From Comamonas badia DSM 17552 (GTDB taxonomy: Bacteria; Pseudomonadota; Gammaproteobacteria; Burkholderiales; Burkholderiaceae_C): DNA of 64,000 nt. Of the stretch, positions 16,761-24,523 are shown piece after piece. The stretch's first letter is position 1. Each line of letters begins with the position of its first letter. The notes under the pieces are model-generated. The model was not told where the DNA came from, did no database searches, and saw nothing but the letters and a program-made list of their open reading frames with translations. The translations under genes were made by a program, and so were the position numbers. The stretch spans positions 496,001 to 560,000 of the forward strand of contig NZ_AXVM01000001.1 in assembly GCF_000484635.1 (NCBI RefSeq), given 5' to 3'.

Positions 16761-18110
16761 TCAGCCCGCAAACACCTCATCGAGCCAGTCCATCGAAACG
16801 GCCGCCGAATAGCCCAGGTTGGCCGTCTGGCAATGGCCCTCGGCGCCCTCTTCCAGCGTGAAGACATGGCTGGCTGTCGGCCCCGAAACGCGGCCCAGAA
16901 AGTGCGCGTGCTGCGCCAGCGGCTCCTTGCCTTCGCCACTGCCCACCAAGGCGAGTGCCGGGCAGCGGATGCGCGCAAGCGCCGCATCGTCGACCTGAAA
17001 ATCGCGCAGGCGCTCATAGGTGGAGCGAAAGCCGGTGCCGCCCATGCGCAGCATCAGGTTGCGCAGCATCTCGCGCTGTTCCAGCGGCATGGCATCGGGC
17101 GGGATATGGTCAATATCCGCGAGCTGGATATCGTCCTCGGGCGGCATCCGCGCCGGGTCGAAACCGACGAAGGAGACCATGTAGTTGTGCAGATCGACGA
17201 TGGGCGAATTGGCGATCAGCGCGGTGATGCGCGCGTCAAACGCCGCCATGCGCGTGGCGAAATAGCCGCCGTAGCTGATGCCCATCAGCGCCACATGGCG
17301 CGCATCGGTTTCGGGCCGCGCCAGCACGTAGTCCAGCGCCGCCCTGCCCACCCGTTCATAGTCGGGGATGAAGCTCATCGTGGGGTAGAAGCGCAGCGTG
17401 TCCATCTGCCCCGGCCCGGCCATCAGCAGCAGGTGGTAGCCCCGCGCCAGCGCCGCACGGCCGTAGGCGATCCAGGTTTCCTCCAGCGTGCCGTCGTAGC
17501 CGCTGATGAGCATCAGGGTCCTGCCCCTTGCTCCCGGCCTGCCATCCGGCGCGCGAAAGTAGTAGCCGGGCAGCGGCGTGTCGCCCCAGGGCAGGTTGAC
17601 CACTTCCATGTCCAGCCCCCCCGCCTGCATGGCCGCGGCAAAGCAGGCACGGCTTTGCAGGCCCAGGCGCCGGTGCTCCGGTTCGGCAATGCTGGCGTAA
17701 TACTCCGCCGCGCGCCAGCTGTTGCAGGCCACCAGGTACTGCTCGTGCGCGCTCAAAGCGTGGCCGCGCTGGGCACGCGCGAGCGCATCGGCCTCTTGCC
17801 GCGCGGCGGCCTGGCTGAACTCGGCCACCCAGCTGGCCGGGTCGGCATTGGTGATGCGCTGGGCGAGCGCCAGGCATTCGCCCAGCGATGCACCGCCATG
17901 GCGCGCGCTGCCGATCTGGCGGATGAGCTGGAAATCCATCTCGGCATCGGCAAAGCCGCGCACCCGCAGCTGGCCGCGCTCCAGGCCGGAATCGCCGCCT
18001 GAATCCTTCGCCGACGCGCTGCAATGGGTGACCGCGGGCGCCATCACCACGGTGGCGGCCGATGCGAGAAAGCTGCGCCGGGGCAGGCCCGTGTCGTGGA
18101 TTGGTTTCAT
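16761..18110 (-). CDS. Tat-exported alpha/beta hydrolase
   Basis: This 449-residue hydrolase has an N-terminal PRRSFLASAATVVMAPA that looks like a twin-arginine signal. A helical cap region (about 45-165) precedes the alpha/beta core. The nucleophile elbow is GISYGGY (S279). GSGEGKE (E393 or E396) and EGAEGHC (H426) supply acid and base candidates. The layout resembles the 2,6-dihydropseudooxynicotine hydrolase/FrsA-like group that cleaves C-C or ester bonds. ATG 18110 overlaps the AraC regulator stop as ATGA, so regulator and enzyme are co-translated. The substrate is unknown. Confidence 0.78.
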   Translation of the reverse strand: MKPIHDTGLPRRSFLASAATVVMAPAVTHCSASAKDSGGDSGLERGQLRVRGFADAEMDFQLIRQIGSARHGGASLGECLALAQRITNADPASWVAEFSQAAARQEADALARAQRGHALSAHEQYLVACNSWRAAEYYASIAEPEHRRLGLQSRACFAAAMQAGGLDMEVVNLPWGDTPLPGYYFRAPDGRPGARGRTLMLISGYDGTLEETWIAYGRAALARGYHLLLMAGPGQMDTLRFYPTMSFIPDYERVGRAALDYVLARPETDARHVALMGISYGGYFATRMAAFDARITALIANSPIVDLHNYMVSFVGFDPARMPPEDDIQLADIDHIPPDAMPLEQREMLRNLMLRMGGTGFRSTYERLRDFQVDDAALARIRCPALALVGSGEGKEPLAQHAHFLGRVSGPTASHVFTLEEGAEGHCQTANLGYSAAVSMDWLDEVFAG

Positions 18111-19117
18111 CAAAATTCCTTGGCTTGAAAATCGGCCCCGCGCGAGCGCGCCCGCCACTCCGTGGGCGAGCAGCCAAAGCGCGCGCGAAACAGCTTGCTG
18201 AACGCCGAGGCATCGGCAAAGCCGCAGCGCCAGGCAAGCGCCCCCACAGGCACCCGTCCATGCTGCGCCAGCAAGCACTGGGCACGCTGCAGACGGATAT
18301 CGCGCAGGGCGCCCATCACGGTCTGCTCGCTGTCCGCAAAGGCTTCGTACAGCCGCGTGCGCGAGCAGCCTGCGCCGTGCGCTATCGTTTCCGCATCAAG
18401 CTCGGGGCGGTGCGCGTGCTGCTCCATGAAACGCAGCGCCGCCGCACGGCGCCCGGCGTGCAGGCTTTCCTGCGCATCGTGCAGATCTGCGGCAGCGCCC
18501 TGGCGGCCCAGATGGCGCAGCATCAGCAGCGCGAGGGCACGCGTGGCCCGCAGCAGATCGGCATGGTCCCGTCCATCAAGACCGTCTTGGCGCAGCAGCA
18601 GAGCGGCATGCGCGAGCTGGCTGGAAAACGCCGGGGCGAGCGCGCAGCGCGCGCTGAGCAACCGGGTGGCGGGCTCGCACCCGAGCGCGGCACGCGCTTC
18701 CTCGCGCGGCAGCGCCAGAAACACCTGGCGCGCGCCCGGCCCCCAGTGGAAAATGCCCGGCTCCCGCGCCACGCACAGATTGAGCGCGCCCGGCCCCTTG
18801 CCGGCCCAGGCCTGGGGGCGCAGGCGGCCTGCCTGCATCAGGGTGAGCACCACCATGTCATCGCGCAGCGCCCGGCGCGCGCCGGTGCGCATCACATAGG
18901 CCGAAGAGCGCGTGCTGCCGAGCGTGCATTCGTCCAATGTCAGCGTGGTGAGCTCCGCCTCCAGGGGGTGCCCGGGCACGGGCTGGAAATCCACCCAGGG
19001 ATGGGCGATCTCCTGCCACGCCTGCACGCGCACGGCAGGATCGAGCGCACCGCAATCATGGTGCTCCAGGACGCACGCGAGCGGCGCGGCGGACGGCGCG
19101 ACAGAGAGTTCCAACAT
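18110..19117 (-). CDS. AraC-family transcriptional regulator (FeaR-like sensor domain), copy 1
   Basis: This 335-residue regulator has an N-terminal ligand domain of the AraC-binding-like type (CVLEHHD..., then WQEIAHPWVDFQPV) and a C-terminal double HTH (from about 235). The second helix-turn-helix is WRCGFADASAFSKLFRARFG followed by SPTEWR. ATG 19117 (MLELSVAP) aligns with the start of the neighbouring paralogue. It is translationally coupled to the hydrolase, its likely target. Two 15-bp direct repeats lie 46-80 bases upstream of its start. Confidence 0.88.
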   Translation of the reverse strand: MLELSVAPSAAPLACVLEHHDCGALDPAVRVQAWQEIAHPWVDFQPVPGHPLEAELTTLTLDECTLGSTRSSAYVMRTGARRALRDDMVVLTLMQAGRLRPQAWAGKGPGALNLCVAREPGIFHWGPGARQVFLALPREEARAALGCEPATRLLSARCALAPAFSSQLAHAALLLRQDGLDGRDHADLLRATRALALLMLRHLGRQGAAADLHDAQESLHAGRRAAALRFMEQHAHRPELDAETIAHGAGCSRTRLYEAFADSEQTVMGALRDIRLQRAQCLLAQHGRVPVGALAWRCGFADASAFSKLFRARFGCSPTEWRARSRGADFQAKEF

Positions 19118-19162
19118 GCGGATCGATTCTAGGAATCCGCACCTCTTTCGAGAGCGGACCGT

Positions 19163-19197
19163 GGACGCATTCCCGCAGGTCGGGACGCATTCCCGCA
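19163..19197 (-). promoter_or_regulatory. Two direct repeats GGACGCATTCCCGCA, 20-bp period
   Basis: Perfect 15-bp copies lie at 19163-19177 and 19183-19197, two helical turns apart, just upstream of AraC copy 1. Direct repeats with roughly 20-21-bp spacing are the standard site architecture for AraC-family monomers bound side by side. The upstream region of AraC copy 2 has the same GGACGC core at the same 20-bp spacing. Confidence 0.7.
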
Positions 19198-19232
19198 AGC
19201 TTTTCAGGCGCGCCTTGCGCGCGGCAACAGCG

Positions 19233-20228
19233 TCAGTCCGGACGGTTCGCGAGCGCCTGGCGGTACCAGTCGGTCGGGGTGCATCCAAAACGTGCGCGAA
19301 ACAGCTTGCTGAAGTCCGACGCGCTGGCAAATCCGCAATGCCAGGCCACCGCGCCCACATGCAGGCGCAGGCTTTGCTCGATGCCGCGCCGCGCCCGCTG
19401 CAGGCGCAACTCGCGCAGCGCGCCCATCACCGTTTGCCCCTGCGCGGCAAAGGCCTCGTACAGCCGGGTGCGCGAGCAGCCCACGGCCCGGGCAATGTCC
19501 GCCACATCCAGCGCCACGCGGTGCGCCTGCTGCTCCATGTGACGCAGCGCCGCTGCATGGCGCCCCGCGTGCAGGCTCTCGTGCAGGTCCGGCAGATCGC
19601 TGGCCAGCCCCTCGCGCCCCAGATTGCGCAGCATCAGCAGCGCCAGCGTGCGGGTGGCATCCAGCAGCACCGCGAAATCCTCGTCGGTCAGCGTGCCGGG
19701 TGCGCGCGCCAGCCGCCCGAGGTGGCTGAGCTGGCTGCCGAGCAGGGGCGCCAGAGCGCACTGCCCCGGCGTGAGCAGCACATTGCCGGGCTGCCGGCCC
19801 AGCGCCTCCCACACCGCGCGCCGCGGCAGCGCCACATAGGTCTGGCGCGCGTGCTGGCTCCAGCGGTAGGCGCCCTCCTGCTGCGGTGCATACAGCCCCA
19901 GCGTCCCGGCGCCCGCGCGATGGCCCTGGCCGGGCGCGGCATTGAAATCCAGATGCCCCGCCTCCAGCAGCGAGAGCACCACCATGTCCTCGCCCGGCGG
20001 GACATGCCGGGCATGGGTGCGCATCTCATAGGCCGTCGAGCGCTTGGTGCCGAAAAAGCAATCCTGCCCGCGCAGCAGCGACCAGGAAGCTTCCAGTTCG
20101 GCGCCTGAAGAGAGCGGCTGCACGTCCACCCAGTTGTGCGCCACGTCGTGCCAATACGGCAGGCGGACGGCGGGATCGACCTCGCGGGAGGACCAGTGTT
20201 CCAGCACGCAGGGGGGTGGGTTGTGCAT
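19233..20228 (-). CDS. AraC-family transcriptional regulator (FeaR-like sensor domain), copy 2
   Basis: This 331-residue paralogue matches copy 1 end to end: CVLEHWS, WHDVAHNWVDVQPL, DMVVLSLLEAGHL, ESLHAGRHAAALRHMEQQAHR, ACSRTRLYEAF-type first HTH (here VGCSRTRLYEAF) and WHCGFASASDFSKLFRARFG second HTH. ATG 20228 is chosen by that alignment; an in-frame ATG at 20252 would add eight residues. It lies 115 bases upstream of copy 1 on the same strand, suggesting tandem duplication and divergence in sensor specificity. It is divergent from the IPTL-CTERM gene. Confidence 0.88.
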   Translation of the reverse strand: MHNPPPCVLEHWSSREVDPAVRLPYWHDVAHNWVDVQPLSSGAELEASWSLLRGQDCFFGTKRSTAYEMRTHARHVPPGEDMVVLSLLEAGHLDFNAAPGQGHRAGAGTLGLYAPQQEGAYRWSQHARQTYVALPRRAVWEALGRQPGNVLLTPGQCALAPLLGSQLSHLGRLARAPGTLTDEDFAVLLDATRTLALLMLRNLGREGLASDLPDLHESLHAGRHAAALRHMEQQAHRVALDVADIARAVGCSRTRLYEAFAAQGQTVMGALRELRLQRARRGIEQSLRLHVGAVAWHCGFASASDFSKLFRARFGCTPTDWYRQALANRPD

Positions 20229-20288
20229 GCAGCGCAGTGTACTTTTATGCATGAAGCCATACCGTACCGCCGCCGCCCGGTGCCCGCC

Positions 20289-20315
20289 GGGACGCACGGA
20301 CCCAAGCTGGGACGC
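20289..20315 (-). promoter_or_regulatory. GGGACGC direct repeats, 20-bp period
   Basis: GGGACGC occurs at 20289-20295 and 20309-20315, exactly 20 bases apart, 62-87 bases upstream of AraC copy 2 and about 105 bases upstream of the divergent IPTL-CTERM gene. On the - strand both AraC upstream regions read G-rich sequence ending GCGTCC, repeated every 20 bases. The flanks are less conserved than in copy 1. Confidence 0.55.
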
Positions 20316-20418
20316 CCTTCCACCACCGCGCCGGCCACCACGGCAGACCGCGCCCCTAGACTTTTCGCCAGCACCCAAACGCTCCTGCCCATCGGAACGG
20401 AAAGGCATCTTCGCCACT

Positions 20419-21177
20419 ATGAAACCAAGAGCTGCTCGCGCTTTCCACACAAGCCTTGAATGGCAAAAAGACCCAAAAATCATGGCGTGCCTGCTGGCCG
20501 TCGCCGCAGCGCTGCTGCCTGCGGCCGCCCTTGCCAGCCCCTACGCCAGCACCTACACCGGCACCATCGCCCACTCCGACATGACCGCCGACGCACCCGA
20601 CGGCGCCACGTTCACCCTGACTCTGGTGTTCGACAACGGCGGCACCACGGCGGCAGGCCAGAACTGGGGCACGGGCGATATCACCTGCGGCTTCTGGCGC
20701 TGGCGCGTGGACGGCACGCGCAGCGTCGCGGTCGCCCTGGATTTGGGTGCGGTCGGCGCCGCAGGCACGGGCACGGCCATCACCAATGCCCTGGGCGCGC
20801 TGACAGGTATGTTCACCGACGTCAACACGGGCGGCACCCTGGCCTGGGCGGACTACGGCATCGGCGGCCTGCCCGCGGGCTCCTTCATCGGCTGGGCCGC
20901 CGATGGCGGCGGGCAGATTTTCGGCATGGCGGCGGGCGGCAGTCTCCACAGCTTCGACGATGGTTCGGGTACCGCCGCGGGCGGTGTGCAGATGCTGGCG
21001 AGCCGCTGGAGCGCCGCGCTGCCCTTCACCGGCGCCTGCGACGCGAGCGCCGTCCCACCCGTGCCACCCACTCCGCCCGCGCCCACCGCCATCCCGGCGC
21101 TCTCGTCCTGGGGCGTGCTGCTGCTCTCGGGCCTGCTGGGCCTGGGGGCGCTGGGGTGCCACCGAAAATTTGAATGA
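20419..21177 (+). CDS. IPTL-CTERM sorted surface protein
   Basis: This 252-residue exported protein has a signal peptide around ACLLAVAAALLPAAALAS, a body rich in Gly, Ala, Thr and Asp, a Pro-rich linker (VPPVPPTPPAPT), then IPALSSWG (225-232), a hydrophobic helix VLLLSGLLGLGALG and a basic end HRK. This is the tripartite IPTLxxWG-CTERM sorting signal that is processed by exosortase-type enzymes, which are not in this window. ATG 20419 gives a basic n-region; ATG 20482 is a shorter alternative. The body has no family I recognise. It is divergent from AraC copy 2. Confidence 0.8.
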   Translation: MKPRAARAFHTSLEWQKDPKIMACLLAVAAALLPAAALASPYASTYTGTIAHSDMTADAPDGATFTLTLVFDNGGTTAAGQNWGTGDITCGFWRWRVDGTRSVAVALDLGAVGAAGTGTAITNALGALTGMFTDVNTGGTLAWADYGIGGLPAGSFIGWAADGGGQIFGMAAGGSLHSFDDGSGTAAGGVQMLASRWSAALPFTGACDASAVPPVPPTPPAPTAIPALSSWGVLLLSGLLGLGALGCHRKFE

Positions 21178-21271
21178 TTCATGGCTTAAACGATTATCCA
21201 GCAAGCGCTGGCAGCTATCGTGGAAATAGCAAACCCGCTGCAACGCCCGCCTGAACCCCCGCCAACGACAA

Positions 21272-21290
21272 GGGCCGCGCATGGCGGCCC
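21272..21290 (-). terminator. Hairpin after the BMP-type binding protein gene
   Basis: A GGGCCGC/GCGGCCC stem with a 5-base loop lies just past the stop at 21311. On the - strand it is followed by only a weak T-rich stretch (TTGTCG). It is a plausible 3' end of the nucleoside transporter operon. Confidence 0.5.
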
Positions 21291-21310
21291 CTGGTCATGC
21301 CATCAGGCGC

Positions 21311-22489
21311 TTACTTGCCGTCGGTGCCCGGCACCTTGCCTTCCACGCCCTTGACGAAGAAGTTGATGCCGCGCAGGAAGTCGTCGTCGGCCACCTTGCC
21401 CTCGGCCAGCACTTCCTTGCCGGTGTTGTCGGACAGCGGACCCTTCCAGATGTGGTAGCTGCCGTCCTTCAGGCCGGCCTTGAGTTCTTCGAGCCTGGTC
21501 TTGGCCTCGGCGGGTACGTCATCGGCGATGGAAACGAGGTCGATCGCGCCTTCCTTCACGCCCCACCACTGGTTCGGCCCGGTCTTCCAGGTGCCGTCCA
21601 GCACTTCGCCCACGGCCTTCTTGTAGTAGGGCTCCCAGTTGATGATGGCCGAGGCCAGGTGCGCCTTGGGGCCGTAGGCGGTCATGTCCGAATCCCAGCC
21701 AAAGGCGCGCTTGCCCATCGATTCGGCGGTCTTGAGCACGGCAGGCGAATCGGTGTTCTGGAACAGCACGTCGGCGCCGCCGTTGATCAGCGAGGTGGCG
21801 GCCTCGGTTTCCTTGGGCGGGTTGTGCCATTCGTTGATCCACACCACCATGGTCTTGATCTTGGGGTTGCTGATTTGCGCGCCCAGCGTGAAGCTGTTGA
21901 TGTTGCGCACCACCTCGGGGATGGGCACGGTGCCGACCACGCCCAGCACGTTGGCCTTGGTCATCGCTCCCGCGATCACGCCGGCCATGAAGGCGCCTTC
22001 GTAGGTGCGGCTGTCGTAGGTGCGCAGGTTGGGCGCGGTCTTGTAGCCGGTGGCGTGCTCGAACTTCACGTCGGGGTTGTCGGCGGCCACCTTCAACATG
22101 GGCTCCATGAAGCCGAAGCTGGTGCCGAAGATCAGCTTGTTGCCCTGCGCCACCAGGTCGCGCGCCACGCGTTCGGTGTCGGCGCCCTCGGGCACGTTCT
22201 CGACGAAGCTGGTCACGACCTTGCCGGCGAAATCCTTCTCCACCGCCTTGCGCCCGTTGTCATGCGCATAGCTCCAGCCACCGTCGCCGACCGGTCCGAC
22301 GTAGATCCAGGCGGCCTTCAGCGGCTCCGCCGGCGCCGGGGCGGGCGCGGCGGCAGGGGCTGCGGCCGCCTCCGGCGCCGGGGCGGGAGCCGGCGCAGGT
22401 GCCTCCTTCTGCCCGCAGGCCGCCATGGTCAGCGTCGCGGCCGAAGCCATGGCCAGGCGCAGCGCGGTACGTTTGTTGATATCCATCAT
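21311..22489 (-). CDS. BMP-family ABC substrate-binding lipoprotein
   Basis: This 392-residue basic-membrane-protein (PnrA/Med-like) binding protein has a lipobox in LTMAACGQ, then an Ala/Pro/Glu spacer of about 25 residues and a type 1 periplasmic binding fold starting at LKAAWIYVGPVGDGGWSYAH. The family binds purine nucleosides or related compounds. ATG 22489 follows AGGA by seven bases; the adjacent ATG 22486 is equivalent. It is the last gene of a four-gene operon behind the ATPase and both permeases. The ligand is inferred from the family only. Confidence 0.88.
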   Translation of the reverse strand: MMDINKRTALRLAMASAATLTMAACGQKEAPAPAPAPAPEAAAAPAAAPAPAPAEPLKAAWIYVGPVGDGGWSYAHDNGRKAVEKDFAGKVVTSFVENVPEGADTERVARDLVAQGNKLIFGTSFGFMEPMLKVAADNPDVKFEHATGYKTAPNLRTYDSRTYEGAFMAGVIAGAMTKANVLGVVGTVPIPEVVRNINSFTLGAQISNPKIKTMVVWINEWHNPPKETEAATSLINGGADVLFQNTDSPAVLKTAESMGKRAFGWDSDMTAYGPKAHLASAIINWEPYYKKAVGEVLDGTWKTGPNQWWGVKEGAIDLVSIADDVPAEAKTRLEELKAGLKDGSYHIWKGPLSDNTGKEVLAEGKVADDDFLRGINFFVKGVEGKVPGTDGK

Positions 22490-22535
22490 CAAGGAATCCT
22501 CCGGGAACAGGGGTAGGGGAAAAATGCAAGCGGCA

Positions 22536-23453
22536 TCAGCCGGGATAAAAAGGCTTGCCGAGCGAGGCAGGCATGTTGACACGAATCCAGGTCGGATTGC
22601 GCGAGATGAGCGCCAGCACGACGACCGTGGCCAGGTAGGGCATGGCGCTGAGCAGCTGGCTGGGGATGTGCGAGCCCTGGCTCTGCAGATAGAACTGCAG
22701 CATCGTCACGCCGCCAAAGAGGTAGGCGCCCAGCAGCACGCGCATCGGGCGCCAGGTGCCGAAGGTGGTCAGCGCCAGGGCGATCCAGCCTTTGCCCGCC
22801 ACCATGCCTTCCACCCACAGCGGCGTGTATACCAGCGACAGGAATCCCCCCGCCAGGCCGCAGAGCGCGCCGCCGGCAACCACCGCCAGCATGCGGATGC
22901 GGCGCACCGGATAGCCCAGCGCGTGCGCCGATTCGGGCGATTCGCCCACCGCGCGCAGCACCAGCCCGACGCGCGTGCGGTAGAGCATCCAGATGAGCAC
23001 GAGGGTCAACGCGATGCAGACGTACACCAGCGGATGCTGGCGCATCAGCGCCGGGCCGATGACGGGCACATCGCCGAGTCCAAGCCAGTTGAAGCGCGGA
23101 CGCTCCGCCAGCCTGGCCTGCACGTAGCCCGTGCCGACGAAGGCCGAAAAACCCGCGCCGAACAGCGTAAGCGCCAGCCCCGTGGCGTACTGGTTGGCAT
23201 TGAGCCAGATGACCAGCCAGCCAAAGGCCGCCGACAGCAGCGCGCCGACGGCCATCCCGGCGAGGAAGCCCAGGGTATCGCTGCCCGTGTGCACCGCCGT
23301 GGCAAAGCCGGCGATCGCGGCGCACAGCATCATGCCCTCGGCGCCCAGGTTCACGATGCCGGATTTTTCATTGATGAGCAGGCCCAGCGCGGCCAGCGCC
23401 AGCACCGTGCCGGCGCTCAGCGTCGAGGCAAAAAGGAGTGGATAGGCTTCCAT
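22536..23453 (-). CDS. Nucleoside-type ABC transporter permease (NupQ-like)
   Basis: This 305-residue inner-membrane permease shows the BPD_transp_2 signature LGLLINEKSGIVNLGAEGMML near the N-terminus and GVTMLQFYLQSQG near the C-terminus. It has about eight helices. It forms a heterodimeric channel with the adjacent permease; ATG 23453 overlaps that gene's stop as ATGA. Confidence 0.88.
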   Translation of the reverse strand: MEAYPLLFASTLSAGTVLALAALGLLINEKSGIVNLGAEGMMLCAAIAGFATAVHTGSDTLGFLAGMAVGALLSAAFGWLVIWLNANQYATGLALTLFGAGFSAFVGTGYVQARLAERPRFNWLGLGDVPVIGPALMRQHPLVYVCIALTLVLIWMLYRTRVGLVLRAVGESPESAHALGYPVRRIRMLAVVAGGALCGLAGGFLSLVYTPLWVEGMVAGKGWIALALTTFGTWRPMRVLLGAYLFGGVTMLQFYLQSQGSHIPSQLLSAMPYLATVVVLALISRNPTWIRVNMPASLGKPFYPG

Positions 23454-24523
23454 CAGCGAACCCCCACGCGGCTGGCGCGGCGAATGCGGTAATTGACCAG
23501 CGTGTCGCAGGCCATGAGCGAGAACAGCAGCAGGCCCTGGAACACGTCGGTGAGCGACTTGGGCAGGCCCAGGCGCGATTGCGCGAGTTCACCGCCGATG
23601 TAGAACATGCTCATCAGGATAGCCGCCAGCACCATGCCCAGCGGATGCAGCCGCCCGACGAAGGCGACGATGATGGCCGCGAAGCCATAGCCCACCGGCA
23701 CGTAGGGCGTGAGCTGCCCGACCGGGCCGGCCACCTCCAGCGCGCCTGCCAGGCCGGCCGTGGCGCCGGAAATGAGCAGCGCCGTCCACAGCGCGCTGCG
23801 CGAGGAAAACCCGGCATAGCGGGCCGCCGCGGGCGCCACGCCGCCCACCTGCAGGGCGTAGCCGGCGCGCGTCCTGAACAGGTACAGCCACAGCAGCGCC
23901 GCCCCGGCCAGCGCGATCAGCGCGCCGATGTTCACGCGCGAGCCCGCCATCAGCTTGGGGATGCGCGCCACCGCCTCGAAGGTGCGCGTCTGCGGGAAGT
24001 TGTAGCCCATCGGGTCTTTCCACGGGCCGAACACCAGGTAATTGAGCACCTGGATGGCCACATAGACCAGCATCAGGCTGACGAGAATTTCACCGGCGTT
24101 GAAGCGGTCGCGCAAAAAGGCCACGATGGCCGCCCACAGCATGCCGCCGACCACGCCGGCCAGCAGGACGACCACCACGATCCAGCGCCCCGTCTCCTTG
24201 CCCGCCATGAGCGCGGCGCCGCCGGCGAAGATGGCGCCGATCACATACTGCCCCTCGGCGCCGATGTTCCAGATGTTGGAGCGAAAGCACACCGCCAGGC
24301 CGAGCGCGATCAAAAGCAGCGGCGTGGCCTTCACGCCCAGTTCGCCCAGCGCATAGGCGGATTTGATCGGCTCCCAGAAGAACACCAGCAGGCCCTTGAC
24401 CGGGTCCTTGCCGAGCAGGGAAAACAGCAGCACGCCCAGCACCACGGTGATCGCCAGCGCCAGCAGCGGCGAGGCCCAGGCCCAGGTGCGCGATGGCGTG
24501 GGGCGCAGTTCAAGCCGCAGCAT
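23453..24523 (-). CDS. Nucleoside-type ABC transporter permease (NupP-like)
   Basis: This 356-residue permease has TM helices beginning at WASPLLALAITVVLGVLLFS, the family block ALGLAVCFRSNIWNIGAEGQ and GYGFAAIIVAFVGRLHPLGM. It pairs with the NupQ-like protein. It overlaps the ATPase gene by 14 bases, so all three are tightly coupled. Confidence 0.88.
   Translation of the reverse strand: MLRLELRPTPSRTWAWASPLLALAITVVLGVLLFSLLGKDPVKGLLVFFWEPIKSAYALGELGVKATPLLLIALGLAVCFRSNIWNIGAEGQYVIGAIFAGGAALMAGKETGRWIVVVVLLAGVVGGMLWAAIVAFLRDRFNAGEILVSLMLVYVAIQVLNYLVFGPWKDPMGYNFPQTRTFEAVARIPKLMAGSRVNIGALIALAGAALLWLYLFRTRAGYALQVGGVAPAAARYAGFSSRSALWTALLISGATAGLAGALEVAGPVGQLTPYVPVGYGFAAIIVAFVGRLHPLGMVLAAILMSMFYIGGELAQSRLGLPKSLTDVFQGLLLFSLMACDTLVNYRIRRASRVGVR

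Noticed and set aside
19163-19197. Start of a CRISPR or tandem repeat array
   Set aside because: Only two units, 5-base spacer, and position directly before a regulator gene; an operator is more likely.
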